Of a stretch of 64,000 nucleotides of DNA, positions 49,258 through 56,947 are shown piece after piece. Both the position numbers and the translations under genes were made by a program. The notes below the pieces were generated by a model. It did not search any database and was not told where the DNA came from. It saw only the letters and a program-made list of their open reading frames with translations. Within the stretch, counting starts at the first letter, position 1. Every line of letters starts with the position of its first letter. The stretch covers positions 3,472,001 through 3,536,000 of the forward strand of contig CBDDHT010000004.1 in the NCBI GenBank assembly GCA_965228615.1, read 5' to 3'. The DNA comes from CBDDHT01 sp965228615. Lineage in GTDB: Bacteria > Pseudomonadota > Alphaproteobacteria > Rhizobiales > Methyloligellaceae.

Positions 49258-50122
49258 GGTCCTTGGTCGGCGCATTCGGACGACGGAGAGTCTCGGGTCG
49301 ATCGTGAGGACGATGAAATCCCTGTCGCAGGTCAGCATCCACCAATATGAGGTCGCCGCATCGACGATCGCCGAGTATCACCGTACCATCGCGCTTGGCC
49401 TGCAGATCGTGTTCCGGACCCAGCCACCGTCGGAGCCGACAGAACCATTGACCGCCAAGCGCGTCGCAATCCTCCTATTTGGTTCAGATCATGGCCTCTG
49501 CGGCCGCTTTAATGATCAGGTCGTCGATTTCGCCTTGCAACGACTGGACGCGAAGGGCATTGCGCCAGAGTCCCGGCTCTGGTTGGTCGTGGGTGCAAGA
49601 GCCGAAGCGCGTCTGGAGGCAAGAGGGCAAACCGCGTCAACCTGCTACTTCTTACCGGGTTCGGTCAGTGGTCTCGCAGAAACCACCGGGTCGATTCTGG
49701 TGAAGCTTGACCGGTGGCGCGAAGAAGGAGCGTTTGATCGTGCTGTTGTGTTCCACAATTGCCGCGAGGACATGGCGGTACCGGTGCCCCGGGAACGTCA
49801 GGTCTGGCCTGTCGATCCCGACTATCTCGACGCCTTGGCTCGCAAGCCCTGGGAGTCACGCTGCCTGCCAATGTACAGCATGGATTCGCGGGCACTGCTG
49901 TCCGCGCTGATCAGGCAGCATCTCTTTGTCACGATCTTTCGGGCAGGTGCCGACTCTCTTTCTGCAGAACACGCAGCGCGGCTTGCCGCGATGCAGGCTG
50001 CGGAACGCAATATTGTCGAGAAGCTTCGGGATATGAATGCCGACTATCGGCGTGAGAGACAAAACGCGATTACCGCCGAGCTCCTCGATATTGTCGCCGG
50101 TTATGAGGCGACGTGTGAGTAA
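49244..50122 (+). CDS. atpG: N-ATPase F1 subunit gamma
   Basis: The start at 49244 (MQTLEVLGRRIRTTESLGSIVRTMKSLSQVSIHQYE) gives the coiled rotor helix. The C-terminal helix AAMQAAERNIVEKLRDMNADYRRERQNAITAELLDIVAGYEA closes the shaft and has the N-ITxELxDIVxG motif. SDHGLCGRFNDQV is the conserved middle part. It is the last gene of the operon, and the sequence is more diverged than ordinary gamma, as in other N-ATPases. Confidence 0.93.
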   Translation: MQTLEVLGRRIRTTESLGSIVRTMKSLSQVSIHQYEVAASTIAEYHRTIALGLQIVFRTQPPSEPTEPLTAKRVAILLFGSDHGLCGRFNDQVVDFALQRLDAKGIAPESRLWLVVGARAEARLEARGQTASTCYFLPGSVSGLAETTGSILVKLDRWREEGAFDRAVVFHNCREDMAVPVPRERQVWPVDPDYLDALARKPWESRCLPMYSMDSRALLSALIRQHLFVTIFRAGADSLSAEHAARLAAMQAAERNIVEKLRDMNADYRRERQNAITAELLDIVAGYEATCE

Positions 50123-50331
50123 TGGTCTGCCGCAGGGCTGTCCACAGTGCGAAATTGTACTGACGGTATTCAGACCGCGGCCTTCGAAACTGAATTGACT
50201 GACCAACGCGTTCTTATTGAATGTGAGTTCCCCCGTGGCATTTCCCTGACATTCGTCAAAGACCTGATCGCCAGGATGCTGCATCTTCGGTGGAAGAGAT
50301 CTTGATGAGCCCTTAGTTATTGAGGCCAGCA

Positions 50332-50535
50332 ATGTACCGAACCTTATTCGCAAACAAAGGCTTCAAAAGTCACGCGGTTGTCTATGTCGCGGTCAACCTC
50401 CTATTGCTGACCATCGATCTGACGGTTGACCCTAGCAGCCTGTGGTTCTTCTGGCCGCTTCTCGGATGGGGGATCGGACTGGTCAGTCACGGTGCGGCTG
50501 TTTGGCAAAAGTCTCAGGCTAAAAACGCGCCTTAA
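50332..50535 (+). CDS. 2TM-domain protein
   Basis: The ATG at 50332 begins MYRTLFANKGFKSHAVVYVAVNLLLLTIDL, with a second helix SSLWFFWPLLGWGIGLVSHG. This F-x-x-H...N-x-x-x...WF-x-WPxxGWG-x-G pattern is the 2TM domain (PF13239), often found as a stand-alone protein or in front of sensor proteins. Its function is unknown. It starts after a 209-base gap from atpG with no notable features. Confidence 0.8.
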   Translation: MYRTLFANKGFKSHAVVYVAVNLLLLTIDLTVDPSSLWFFWPLLGWGIGLVSHGAAVWQKSQAKNAP

Positions 50536-50612
50536 GACTCAATCGCAATGCGTAGGGCGTTTGCGACCTTGTCATCACGACAACCGACAAGCGCCATGAC
50601 CAAATACTGCCA

Positions 50613-50626
50613 AGGATCCACATCAA
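50613..50626. promoter_or_regulatory. FNR/FixK-like site upstream of the site-2 protease gene
   Basis: On the minus strand TTGAT-gtgg-ATCCT matches TTGAT-N4-ATCAA at eight of ten positions. It lies 48 bases before the ATG at 50674. One of several weak sites in this block. Confidence 0.35.
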
Positions 50627-50673
50627 CAACTGCCGATGCCGTGTGTGTGGGTTCATCCAACGGAGTTTGGTGA

Positions 50674-51804
50674 ATGTTCGGCAAGTCGGTTGAGCTCTTC
50701 ACGCTTTTCGGATTCAAGGTCAAAGTCGACTTCAGCTGGACCTTCCTGGCTCTGCTTATCGCCTGGTCTCTGGCCCAAGGCTATTTCCCCGGTATCTATA
50801 GCGGGCTCCCGCCCGCGACATATTGGTGGATGGGAATAGCCGGCACGATCGGCCTGTTCTTCTCGATCGTCTTTCATGAAATGGCACATTCCATCGTTGC
50901 AAGGCAGTATGGCTTGCCGATCCGTGGCATCACCTTGTTCCTCTTTGGCGGTGTCGCGGAAATGGGAGAAGAGCCGCGAAGCGCCAAGGCAGAATTCCTG
51001 ATGGCGATCGCCGGACCGATCGCAAGCGTCATTCTGGCTGGCTTGTTTTATGGCGTTTCTGCGCTGCTGGTTCGTTTTGGACAGACTGAGGCAGTCATTG
51101 GCGTATTTCGCTATCTCGGCTTTTTGAACGCTTTGCTCGCCGGGTTCAATCTCGTTCCGGCCTTCCCGTTGGACGGCGGTCGCGTGCTCCGTGCGTTCTT
51201 ATGGCATTGGTTTGGCGACATGAGCCGGGCGACGAAAATCGCTTCGCGTTCCGGTTCTGTGTTCGGGTTGGTATTGATCGGGTACGGTGTCATCACAGCG
51301 GCGAGCGGTGGTCTCACCGTTGGCATCTGGTACGTCCTGATCGGCCTGTTTCTCAGAGGTGCCGCAGATTCCTCTTATCGTCGGGTCATCATGAAAAAAG
51401 CGCTCGCCGGCGAGCCTGTCAGCCGGTTCATGACACCGAACCCCATAACCGTGTCGCCGGACATCACCTTGCGGCAATTCGTCGATGATTGGGTCTATCG
51501 CTACTATCATGAGATGTTCCCGGTTGTTGAGGCTGGCCATTTGCGGGGATGTCTCACGATCAATCGTCTCAAAGGCATCGATCATGAGCACTGGGACCGG
51601 ACAACGGTCGGAGACGTCATGCTCGGTTGCCGGGACGAAACTGCGATCGATGCGGAAGAAGACGCCATGGTTTCTCTTTCACGTATGCAGAAATATGCGC
51701 GCAGTCGCATGATGGTAACCCGGCAGGGTGAGCTCGTCGGCGTTGTCGCCTTAAAGGACCTCATGCGTCTGGTCGCTCTTCGGCTGGAGCTTGAGGAGAG
51801 CTGA
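50674..51804 (+). CDS. M50 site-2-type membrane metalloprotease with two CBS domains
   Basis: The zinc motif HEMAH (His68, Glu69, His72) lies in FFSIVFHEMAHSIVARQYGLPIRGITLFLFGG, and the third ligand in NLVPAFPLDGGRVLRAFL. About six membrane helices are seen. Residues about 245-370 hold paired CBS domains (SRFMTPNPITVSPDITLRQFVDDW; GDVMLGCRDETAIDAEEDAMVSLSRM), which sense adenyl nucleotides. Such intramembrane proteases cut membrane-bound regulators; the CBS pair could link activity to energy charge. The substrate is unknown. Confidence 0.92.
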   Translation: MFGKSVELFTLFGFKVKVDFSWTFLALLIAWSLAQGYFPGIYSGLPPATYWWMGIAGTIGLFFSIVFHEMAHSIVARQYGLPIRGITLFLFGGVAEMGEEPRSAKAEFLMAIAGPIASVILAGLFYGVSALLVRFGQTEAVIGVFRYLGFLNALLAGFNLVPAFPLDGGRVLRAFLWHWFGDMSRATKIASRSGSVFGLVLIGYGVITAASGGLTVGIWYVLIGLFLRGAADSSYRRVIMKKALAGEPVSRFMTPNPITVSPDITLRQFVDDWVYRYYHEMFPVVEAGHLRGCLTINRLKGIDHEHWDRTTVGDVMLGCRDETAIDAEEDAMVSLSRMQKYARSRMMVTRQGELVGVVALKDLMRLVALRLELEES

Positions 51805-52087
51805 CTCGGCACTCCCGTTTCGATGTGCGGTAAAGGCAAGGTATGGCACGCGGTCCAGCATCTGCAGCAACTTGATCTGGAACAGTTCAGATCGGTCTGA
51901 TGGTGTGTAGGCTCTTCCAAACGAAAACACTGAAACCGGCGGTCATATGGATTCCCGGCGCAACGAAACCGTTGTGCTCGGTCTGCGCCTCGCGGCATGA
52001 ATTCTGAGTTCAGACTCTTATTTGTTCTCTGGCACGAGACGAAGCAGTCCACATGACCGGACGATCTAAGAGTGATGAGGAAAGATC

Positions 52088-52654
52088 ATGCAGATCCCAC
52101 TGGACATCGTATTCGAGGGCATCGGGCACTCGGATTTCATCGAGAGCCACCTGCGCGACGAAGCTGAAAAACTTGAGCAATTCTCCGACCGCATCACGTC
52201 GGCGAAGATTGTTGTGTCGCAGCCGCATCGAAAACACGAGAAGGGCAACATCTATCAGGTGCGTATTTACATGACCCTGCCGGGTGGCGGTAACATCGTC
52301 GTCAACCGCGAACCGGGCGACAAGAACGCGCACGAAGATGCCTATGTGGCAATTCGCGATGCGTTCCACGCCGCTCGGCGTCAATTGCAGGATCAAGTGC
52401 GAAAACGCCAAGGTAAGACGAAGCTGCACGAGACCCCGCCTCATGGGACGATCGCGACCATGGTCTCCTATGAAGGGTACGGATTCATCTCTTCAGCCGA
52501 CGGTCGCGAGATCTATTTCCATCGCAACAGTGTTGCCAACGATGCCTTCGATGGATTGCAGGAAGGCCAAGAGGTGCGGTTCACCGAGAGCCAAGGCGAG
52601 AAGGGACCTCAGGCCAGTTTCGTTAAGCCGATCGGCAAGCACAATCTCGACTGA
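52088..52654 (+). CDS. HPF/RaiA-like ribosome-associated domain fused to a cold-shock domain
   Basis: Residues 1-110 resemble the hibernation-promoting factor fold (MQIPLDIVFEGIGHSDFIES, EKLEQFSDRITSAKIVVSQP, and AHEDAYVAIRDAFHAARRQLQDQV). Residues 118-180 are a cold-shock domain (GTIATMVSYEGYGFISSADGREIYFHRNSV with both RNP motifs). HPF proteins idle ribosomes and cold-shock domains bind RNA. The fusion suggests translational control under stress. The start is supported by GAGGAAAG. Confidence 0.85.
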   Translation: MQIPLDIVFEGIGHSDFIESHLRDEAEKLEQFSDRITSAKIVVSQPHRKHEKGNIYQVRIYMTLPGGGNIVVNREPGDKNAHEDAYVAIRDAFHAARRQLQDQVRKRQGKTKLHETPPHGTIATMVSYEGYGFISSADGREIYFHRNSVANDAFDGLQEGQEVRFTESQGEKGPQASFVKPIGKHNLD

Positions 52655-52764
52655 CAGGAGTATCTGAAGCGTTGATCCAGGCGTTCGGGGATTTACTTGG
52701 TCGACCGCTCTGTACTTTTAACGGCGGTGCTCTTGGCGATTAACCGCAATCCTTGCCAAGTCAC

Positions 52765-52995
52765 TCACGGCGCGTCTGTCTCGTTCGTTGCAGTATCGGG
52801 ACGCTCAAGTATCTCGCATAGCTGCGCGACCCGCCCATGTGGAGATCGGTGCAGACTTTGCGCCATCGCATCGTCGGCGGAGACCCAGGTGAACGCTTCC
52901 AGCAGTTCCGCACTGTTGGCCCCTGTCTTCAGGATTTGAAGAATTCGGCCCTCATCCATTGGCCCCGTGATTTCAATGATTTCGTCTTTGGTCAT
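52765..52995 (-). CDS. small conserved hypothetical protein, 76 aa
   Basis: The ATG at 52995 begins MTKDEIIEITGPMDEGRILQ and continues ILKTGANSAELLEAFTWVSADDAMAQSLHRSPHGRVAQLCEIL. It is acidic and helical without cysteines. Similar small proteins with this IIEITGPMDE-xx-ILxTGA pattern are familiar to me from alphaproteobacteria, but I know no function. An upstream start at 53022 is possible. Confidence 0.65.
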   Translation of the reverse strand: MTKDEIIEITGPMDEGRILQILKTGANSAELLEAFTWVSADDAMAQSLHRSPHGRVAQLCEILERPDTATNETDAP

Positions 52996-53059
52996 GGGAT
53001 TCCGTCCGCCGGGGGGCTGCACTCGTCATGCGCTGTGGGGCATGTCGGTTTAACCCACA

Positions 53060-53383
53060 TCACTCCCAGGGTTGTGGGCAAGACGGACAGCGGTACGACC
53101 GCTCATCACTCTGTATCCGACGGACTTGGCGCCACTGGCTTGCAGTTAGCCTGCCGAAATGTGGACCAAAGCAGTTCCGGCCCCAAACACGTTGCCCGCA
53201 GCCCTTGAAGCAGTAACCCCGGTTGGCAAAGATCGCATTACGTTGATACCAGAGATTGTAGCAGACACCTGCTTTTGCTTCGGGCGCCGTGCCGAGCATC
53301 GTGCCGTAAGTTGCTAACAATGCACCACCGCAGATTAATGCGCCGCTCAGTATTGCGGACAACCTGACACGCATCATCTTCAT
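53060..53383 (-). CDS. secreted Cys-rich YARHG-like protein
   Basis: A signal peptide (MKMMRVRLSAILSGALICGG ... EAKA-GV) precedes a domain with LWYQRNAIFANRGYCFKGCGQRVWGRNCF, close to the YARHG pattern (LWYxRNxIyAxxGYCF). Six or more cysteines in the mature part suggest disulfides. It is probably periplasmic. It is divergent from groEL; the FNR-like site at 53433-53446 lies 50 bases upstream. Confidence 0.75.
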   Translation of the reverse strand: MKMMRVRLSAILSGALICGGALLATYGTMLGTAPEAKAGVCYNLWYQRNAIFANRGYCFKGCGQRVWGRNCFGPHFGRLTASQWRQVRRIQSDERSYRCPSCPQPWE

Positions 53384-53687
53384 TCTCCTGTTGAAGTTTG
53401 GATGCAGCCTAGCCGGCTCGACAGATATTGCATTGATATGCGTCAGGCTATGGGTTGGAGATCCTTCGGTTGACCAGGCTTAGCAATGACTCCGACTTCC
53501 CGATTTCTACACCCGTGAATCCAAAGCCGATTCATCCGATTGGTCGTCCAACAACCAAAGCGGACAACCCCTGATCTGGGTCAGTGATGCCCGGCTACTC
53601 CTGGACTTAAGAACGGAACAGAAGAATCTCTTACACGTGTTTCAACCGCACGAGAGGATCCGAACGTAGGAATCAGGAGCTGGAGCC
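53384..53687. promoter_or_regulatory. divergent region between YARHG-like and groEL genes
   Basis: TTGAT-atgc-GTCAG at 53433-53446 fits the FNR/FixK pattern at eight of ten positions. I see no CIRCE element (TTAGCACTC-N9-GAGTGCTAA), so heat control through HrcA is not supported. The groEL start follows AGGAGCTGGAG. No gene is seen here. Confidence 0.4.
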
Positions 53688-55316
53688 ATGACCGCAAAAG
53701 AAGTGCGATTCGCCACAGACGCCCGTTCTCGTATGTTGAAAGGCCTGAATATCCTGGCAGACGCCGTCAAGGCCACATTGGGCCCCAAGGGCCGTAACGT
53801 GGTCTTTCAGCAATCGTTTGGGACGCCCCGATCGACGAAGGACGGCGTTACGGTTGCGAAGCAGATCGAGCTCGCCGACAATATCGAAAATACTGGCGCG
53901 CAGATGATGCGCGAAGTTGCATCGAAGACCAGTGATCTCGTCGGCGACGGGACGACAACGGCGACATTGCTGGCTCAGGTTATCGTTCAGGAAGGTTTCA
54001 AGGCGGAGGCCGCCGGCATGAATCCGATGGATTTGCGCCGGGGTATTGAACAGGCCGTGCAGGCCGTTGTGAAGGATCTGGATAACCGGTCGCGAAAGCT
54101 GACCAGTTCAGAAGAAATCGCACAGGTTGGAACGATTTCCTCCAACGGCGACGCCGAAGTCGGCAAGCTGCTTGCCGATGCCATGGACAAAGTCGGCAAT
54201 GAAGGCGTGATCACGATCGAGGAGGCGAAGTCGCTTGAAACGGAGCTCGATGTGGTCGAGGGCATGCAGTTCGACCGAGGCTACCTATCGCCCTATTTCA
54301 TTACCGATGCTGAGAAGTTGGTGTGCGTCCTGGAAGATGCCTACGTCCTTATGCACGACAAGAAGTTGTCTAGTCTGCAGACGATTTTGCCGTTGCTCGA
54401 GGCGATCGTGCAATCCGGGAAACCGCTCTTGATCGTTGCGGAAGAGGTTGAAGGCGAAGCCCTCGCGACCCTTGTCGTCAACAAGTTGCGCGGTGGATTG
54501 AAGGTTGCCGCCGTCAAAGCGCCAGGTTTTGGCGACAGGCGCAAAGCGATGCTGGGCGATCTGGCGATCCTCACGGGGGGCGAGGTTGTTTCTGAGGATT
54601 TGGGAATAAAGCTGGAGAGTGTGACGCTCGAAATGCTTGGCCGGGTGAAACGGGTCGTCATCACAAAGGACGACACGACGCTGATTGAAGGCGCCGGCGA
54701 AAAAGCAAAAATCGATGCGCGTTGTGCGCAAATCCGGCGGGAGATCGATGATACAACGTCCGACTATGACCGGGAAAAACTGCAGGAGCGTCTTGCTAAG
54801 CTATCTGGCGGGGTGGCTGTCATCCGCGTCGGCGGTGCGACGGAAACGGAAGTCAAGGAACGAAAGGACCGCGTGGACGATGCCATGCATGCCACACGCG
54901 CCGCGGTCGAGGAGGGCATTTTGCCTGGCGGCGGGGTCGCGCTGCTCTTCGCAAGGCAGGCATTGGACGACTTGGATCTGGGTGACGACGATCAGAATAT
55001 GGGAGTCGATATCATCAGGCGTGGACTGGCCGCGCCGCTGCGCCAAATCGCTGAAAATGCGGGCGTCGACGGCGCCGTTATCGTCGGCAAGCTCCTAGAG
55101 TGGAACGATCCCGAACAGGGGTATGACGCCCAGGAAGAGACGTTCTGCAATATGTTCGAGGCAGGCATTATCGATCCTACAAAAGTGGTTCGCGTGGCCC
55201 TTCAGGACGCCGCTTCAATCGCCGGTATTCTGGTCACGACAGAGGCGGTTATTGCCGATGAGCCGCGGGTGATCCAACCGGCGGCGGCTCCCCCCGGTAT
55301 AGCCGGCATGATGTGA
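53688..55316 (+). CDS. groL: GroEL-type chaperonin, stand-alone copy
   Basis: All chaperonin motifs are present (VKATLGPKGRNVVF, GDGTTTATLLAQ, VKAPGFGDRRKAML, AAVEEGILPGGGVALLFA), and the length (542) is normal. There is no groES on either side. The sequence departs from the housekeeping alphaproteobacterial GroEL (for example MTAKEVRFATDARSRMLKGL), and the tail ends PGIAGMM instead of long GGM repeats. It is therefore an accessory copy, probably for stress or for folding clients from this cluster. Confidence 0.95.
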   Translation: MTAKEVRFATDARSRMLKGLNILADAVKATLGPKGRNVVFQQSFGTPRSTKDGVTVAKQIELADNIENTGAQMMREVASKTSDLVGDGTTTATLLAQVIVQEGFKAEAAGMNPMDLRRGIEQAVQAVVKDLDNRSRKLTSSEEIAQVGTISSNGDAEVGKLLADAMDKVGNEGVITIEEAKSLETELDVVEGMQFDRGYLSPYFITDAEKLVCVLEDAYVLMHDKKLSSLQTILPLLEAIVQSGKPLLIVAEEVEGEALATLVVNKLRGGLKVAAVKAPGFGDRRKAMLGDLAILTGGEVVSEDLGIKLESVTLEMLGRVKRVVITKDDTTLIEGAGEKAKIDARCAQIRREIDDTTSDYDREKLQERLAKLSGGVAVIRVGGATETEVKERKDRVDDAMHATRAAVEEGILPGGGVALLFARQALDDLDLGDDDQNMGVDIIRRGLAAPLRQIAENAGVDGAVIVGKLLEWNDPEQGYDAQEETFCNMFEAGIIDPTKVVRVALQDAASIAGILVTTEAVIADEPRVIQPAAAPPGIAGMM

Positions 55317-55653
55317 ATGACACGACAGGGTGCATGCAGGATATGAATCCTATGAGTGTGATTTGCATCAATACGGCGGTGAGGCGCTTTTGAGATAGTT
55401 CGTTGGACTAATCGGTTCGCGTGGGATGACCAGTCCGGCCCCAGTGGCGAGCGAAGCCAGTGGTCGAAGGACGCTGTCTGCCGATTAACTGGTCAACCAA
55501 GTTTCCGAAGGACGGTTGTCGGCTCCTCGATCGAAGAGTACCGACTGCACGCTTTTTGATGGCAAGACCATAACGGATTCCAACGCTTCGCAGCGGGCAA
55601 GCGATGAGTCTTAAACACTGTGACAAATGGCGAGAAAAAACGGAGATTTGACA
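55317..55653. promoter_or_regulatory. intergenic region before the YeeE/YedE pair
   Basis: GTGAT-ttgc-ATCAA at 55358-55371 matches the FNR/FixK site at nine of ten positions, the best in the block, though it is about 285 bases before the next start. No gene is supported in the interval. The ATG at 55654 has GGAGATTTG upstream. Confidence 0.45.
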
Positions 55654-56238
55654 ATGACTGAATCTTCCAGGCAGGCCGCGCCGCTCTCATGGAAGAGTGG
55701 CGGCGTACTGTTGGGCCTGGTGTTCTGTGCTGCTGTGCTGTTGGTGAAGCCGATTGGTGTATCCACGCAGTTCGTGATCGCCGACGGGATTCTCTGGAAC
55801 ACGATCGATCCGAGCGTCATCGTGACATCCGAAGGTGCGAAACACGGTTACACCAGCACCAATCCCTATCTGGCGAAGAGCGGTGGCAAATATGCCAAAG
55901 CCGTCGCTAATCCTATCAACTATGGCTTCGTCTTCGTCATTGCCATGATGATCGGGGCACTTGTTTCGGCCTTGCTTCGCGGTGGTGTTGAGCGGACGGA
56001 AAGGACGATGCCAGCCGTGTGGCGTGCCAACTTCGGCGATGAGCAGTGGAAGCGGTATGTGGCAGTCTTTCTGTCCGGCTTCCTCGTTCTCTATGGCGCT
56101 CGGTTGGCAGGCGGGTGCACCTCCGGCCACATGATGAGTGGCATGATGCAGACTGCTTACTCCGGATACATCTTCGCTGCCGGTGCGTTCCTGGCGGGAA
56201 TCCCTACGGCCTTGCTGCTATTCAGGAAGGATGTCTGA
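55654..56238 (+). CDS. YeeE/YedE family membrane protein, first of a pair
   Basis: The start at 55654 (MTESSRQAAPLSWKSGGVLLGLVF) follows GGAGATTTG. About five helices are visible. The motif GARLAGGCTSGHMMSGMMQ carries the conserved Cys of YeeE/YedE transporters. Related proteins (TsuA) import thiosulfate, and others serve sulfur-compound transport. Together with the next gene it forms the two-part version of this family. Confidence 0.88.
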   Translation: MTESSRQAAPLSWKSGGVLLGLVFCAAVLLVKPIGVSTQFVIADGILWNTIDPSVIVTSEGAKHGYTSTNPYLAKSGGKYAKAVANPINYGFVFVIAMMIGALVSALLRGGVERTERTMPAVWRANFGDEQWKRYVAVFLSGFLVLYGARLAGGCTSGHMMSGMMQTAYSGYIFAAGAFLAGIPTALLLFRKDV

Positions 56239-56239
56239 A

Positions 56240-56833
56240 ATGTCGCAAATAATTCTCGCCTTGATCATTGGTGCAGCCTTCGGGTTCACGTTGGACCGTA
56301 TCGGTGCAACCAATCCGGGCTACATCATCCGGATGCTTAATCTGAGCGATCTACACCTCATGAAGACCATCCTGACAGGCATTGGCGTCGCGTCGATCCT
56401 GGTCTTCGGCGGGCTCATTCTTGATCTGGTCGATCCCGGCCATCTTTCGGTCAAGGCAGCCTACCTCGGTGTGTTCATTGGCGGACTGCTGTTGGGGCTG
56501 GGATTCGCGGTTGCCGGTTATTGTCCTGGTACCGGTTTGACGGCTGCCGCGACGGGTCGCATAGACGCCTTCATCTTCGTGATCGGCGGGCTCGTGGGAG
56601 CGGGCGTCTATATGGCCAATTACGGTTGGGTCACCACGACGGGATTGTTGGATGAAATCGCCGGTGGCAAGGCAACACTTGGGCCTATTGCCGGTACGAA
56701 ATATCCTTCCTTGTTCGATGCTGTGTCCGGCGAATGGCTGGGCATCATCATAGGCGTGGCCTTCGTCGTGATCGCCTGGCTGCTCCCTGAGCGGTTCTTC
56801 ACGGACCACAAAAAACAGGTGCCGGCCGAGTAG
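56240..56833 (+). CDS. YeeE/YedE family membrane protein, second of a pair (DUF6691-like)
   Basis: The protein (MSQIILALIIGAAFGFTLDRIGATNPGYIIRML) has the second conserved Cys in GFAVAGYCPGTGLTAAATGRID, and about five helices. ATG 56240 has AGGAAGG at a good distance; ATG 56231 would overlap the previous gene. The pair probably moves a small sulfur compound or sulfur equivalents across the membrane. The transported compound cannot be told. Confidence 0.88.
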   Translation: MSQIILALIIGAAFGFTLDRIGATNPGYIIRMLNLSDLHLMKTILTGIGVASILVFGGLILDLVDPGHLSVKAAYLGVFIGGLLLGLGFAVAGYCPGTGLTAAATGRIDAFIFVIGGLVGAGVYMANYGWVTTTGLLDEIAGGKATLGPIAGTKYPSLFDAVSGEWLGIIIGVAFVVIAWLLPERFFTDHKKQVPAE

Positions 56834-56854
56834 CATCGTCGACGGCGGCTATTG

Positions 56855-56895
56855 CCCTGGCCCGTCAAAGAAGGCGGCCAGGGTGAATCACGGCC
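56855..56895. terminator. intrinsic terminator between convergent genes
   Basis: CCCTGGCC (56855-56862) pairs perfectly with GGCCAGGG (56876-56883). A TTTCTTTTTC run follows at about 56899. It lies between the YeeE pair and the DASS transporter gene. Confidence 0.6.
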
Positions 56896-56947
56896 GTTTC
56901 TTTTTCGTCATGACAACGCTTCCATGGTCCTTCTCTCCGATAGCCGA

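Noticed and set aside
43406..50122. Main housekeeping F-type ATP synthase operon
   Set aside because: Gene order DCQRBEFAG with atpQ and atpR, and no atpH, defines the alternative N-ATPase type.
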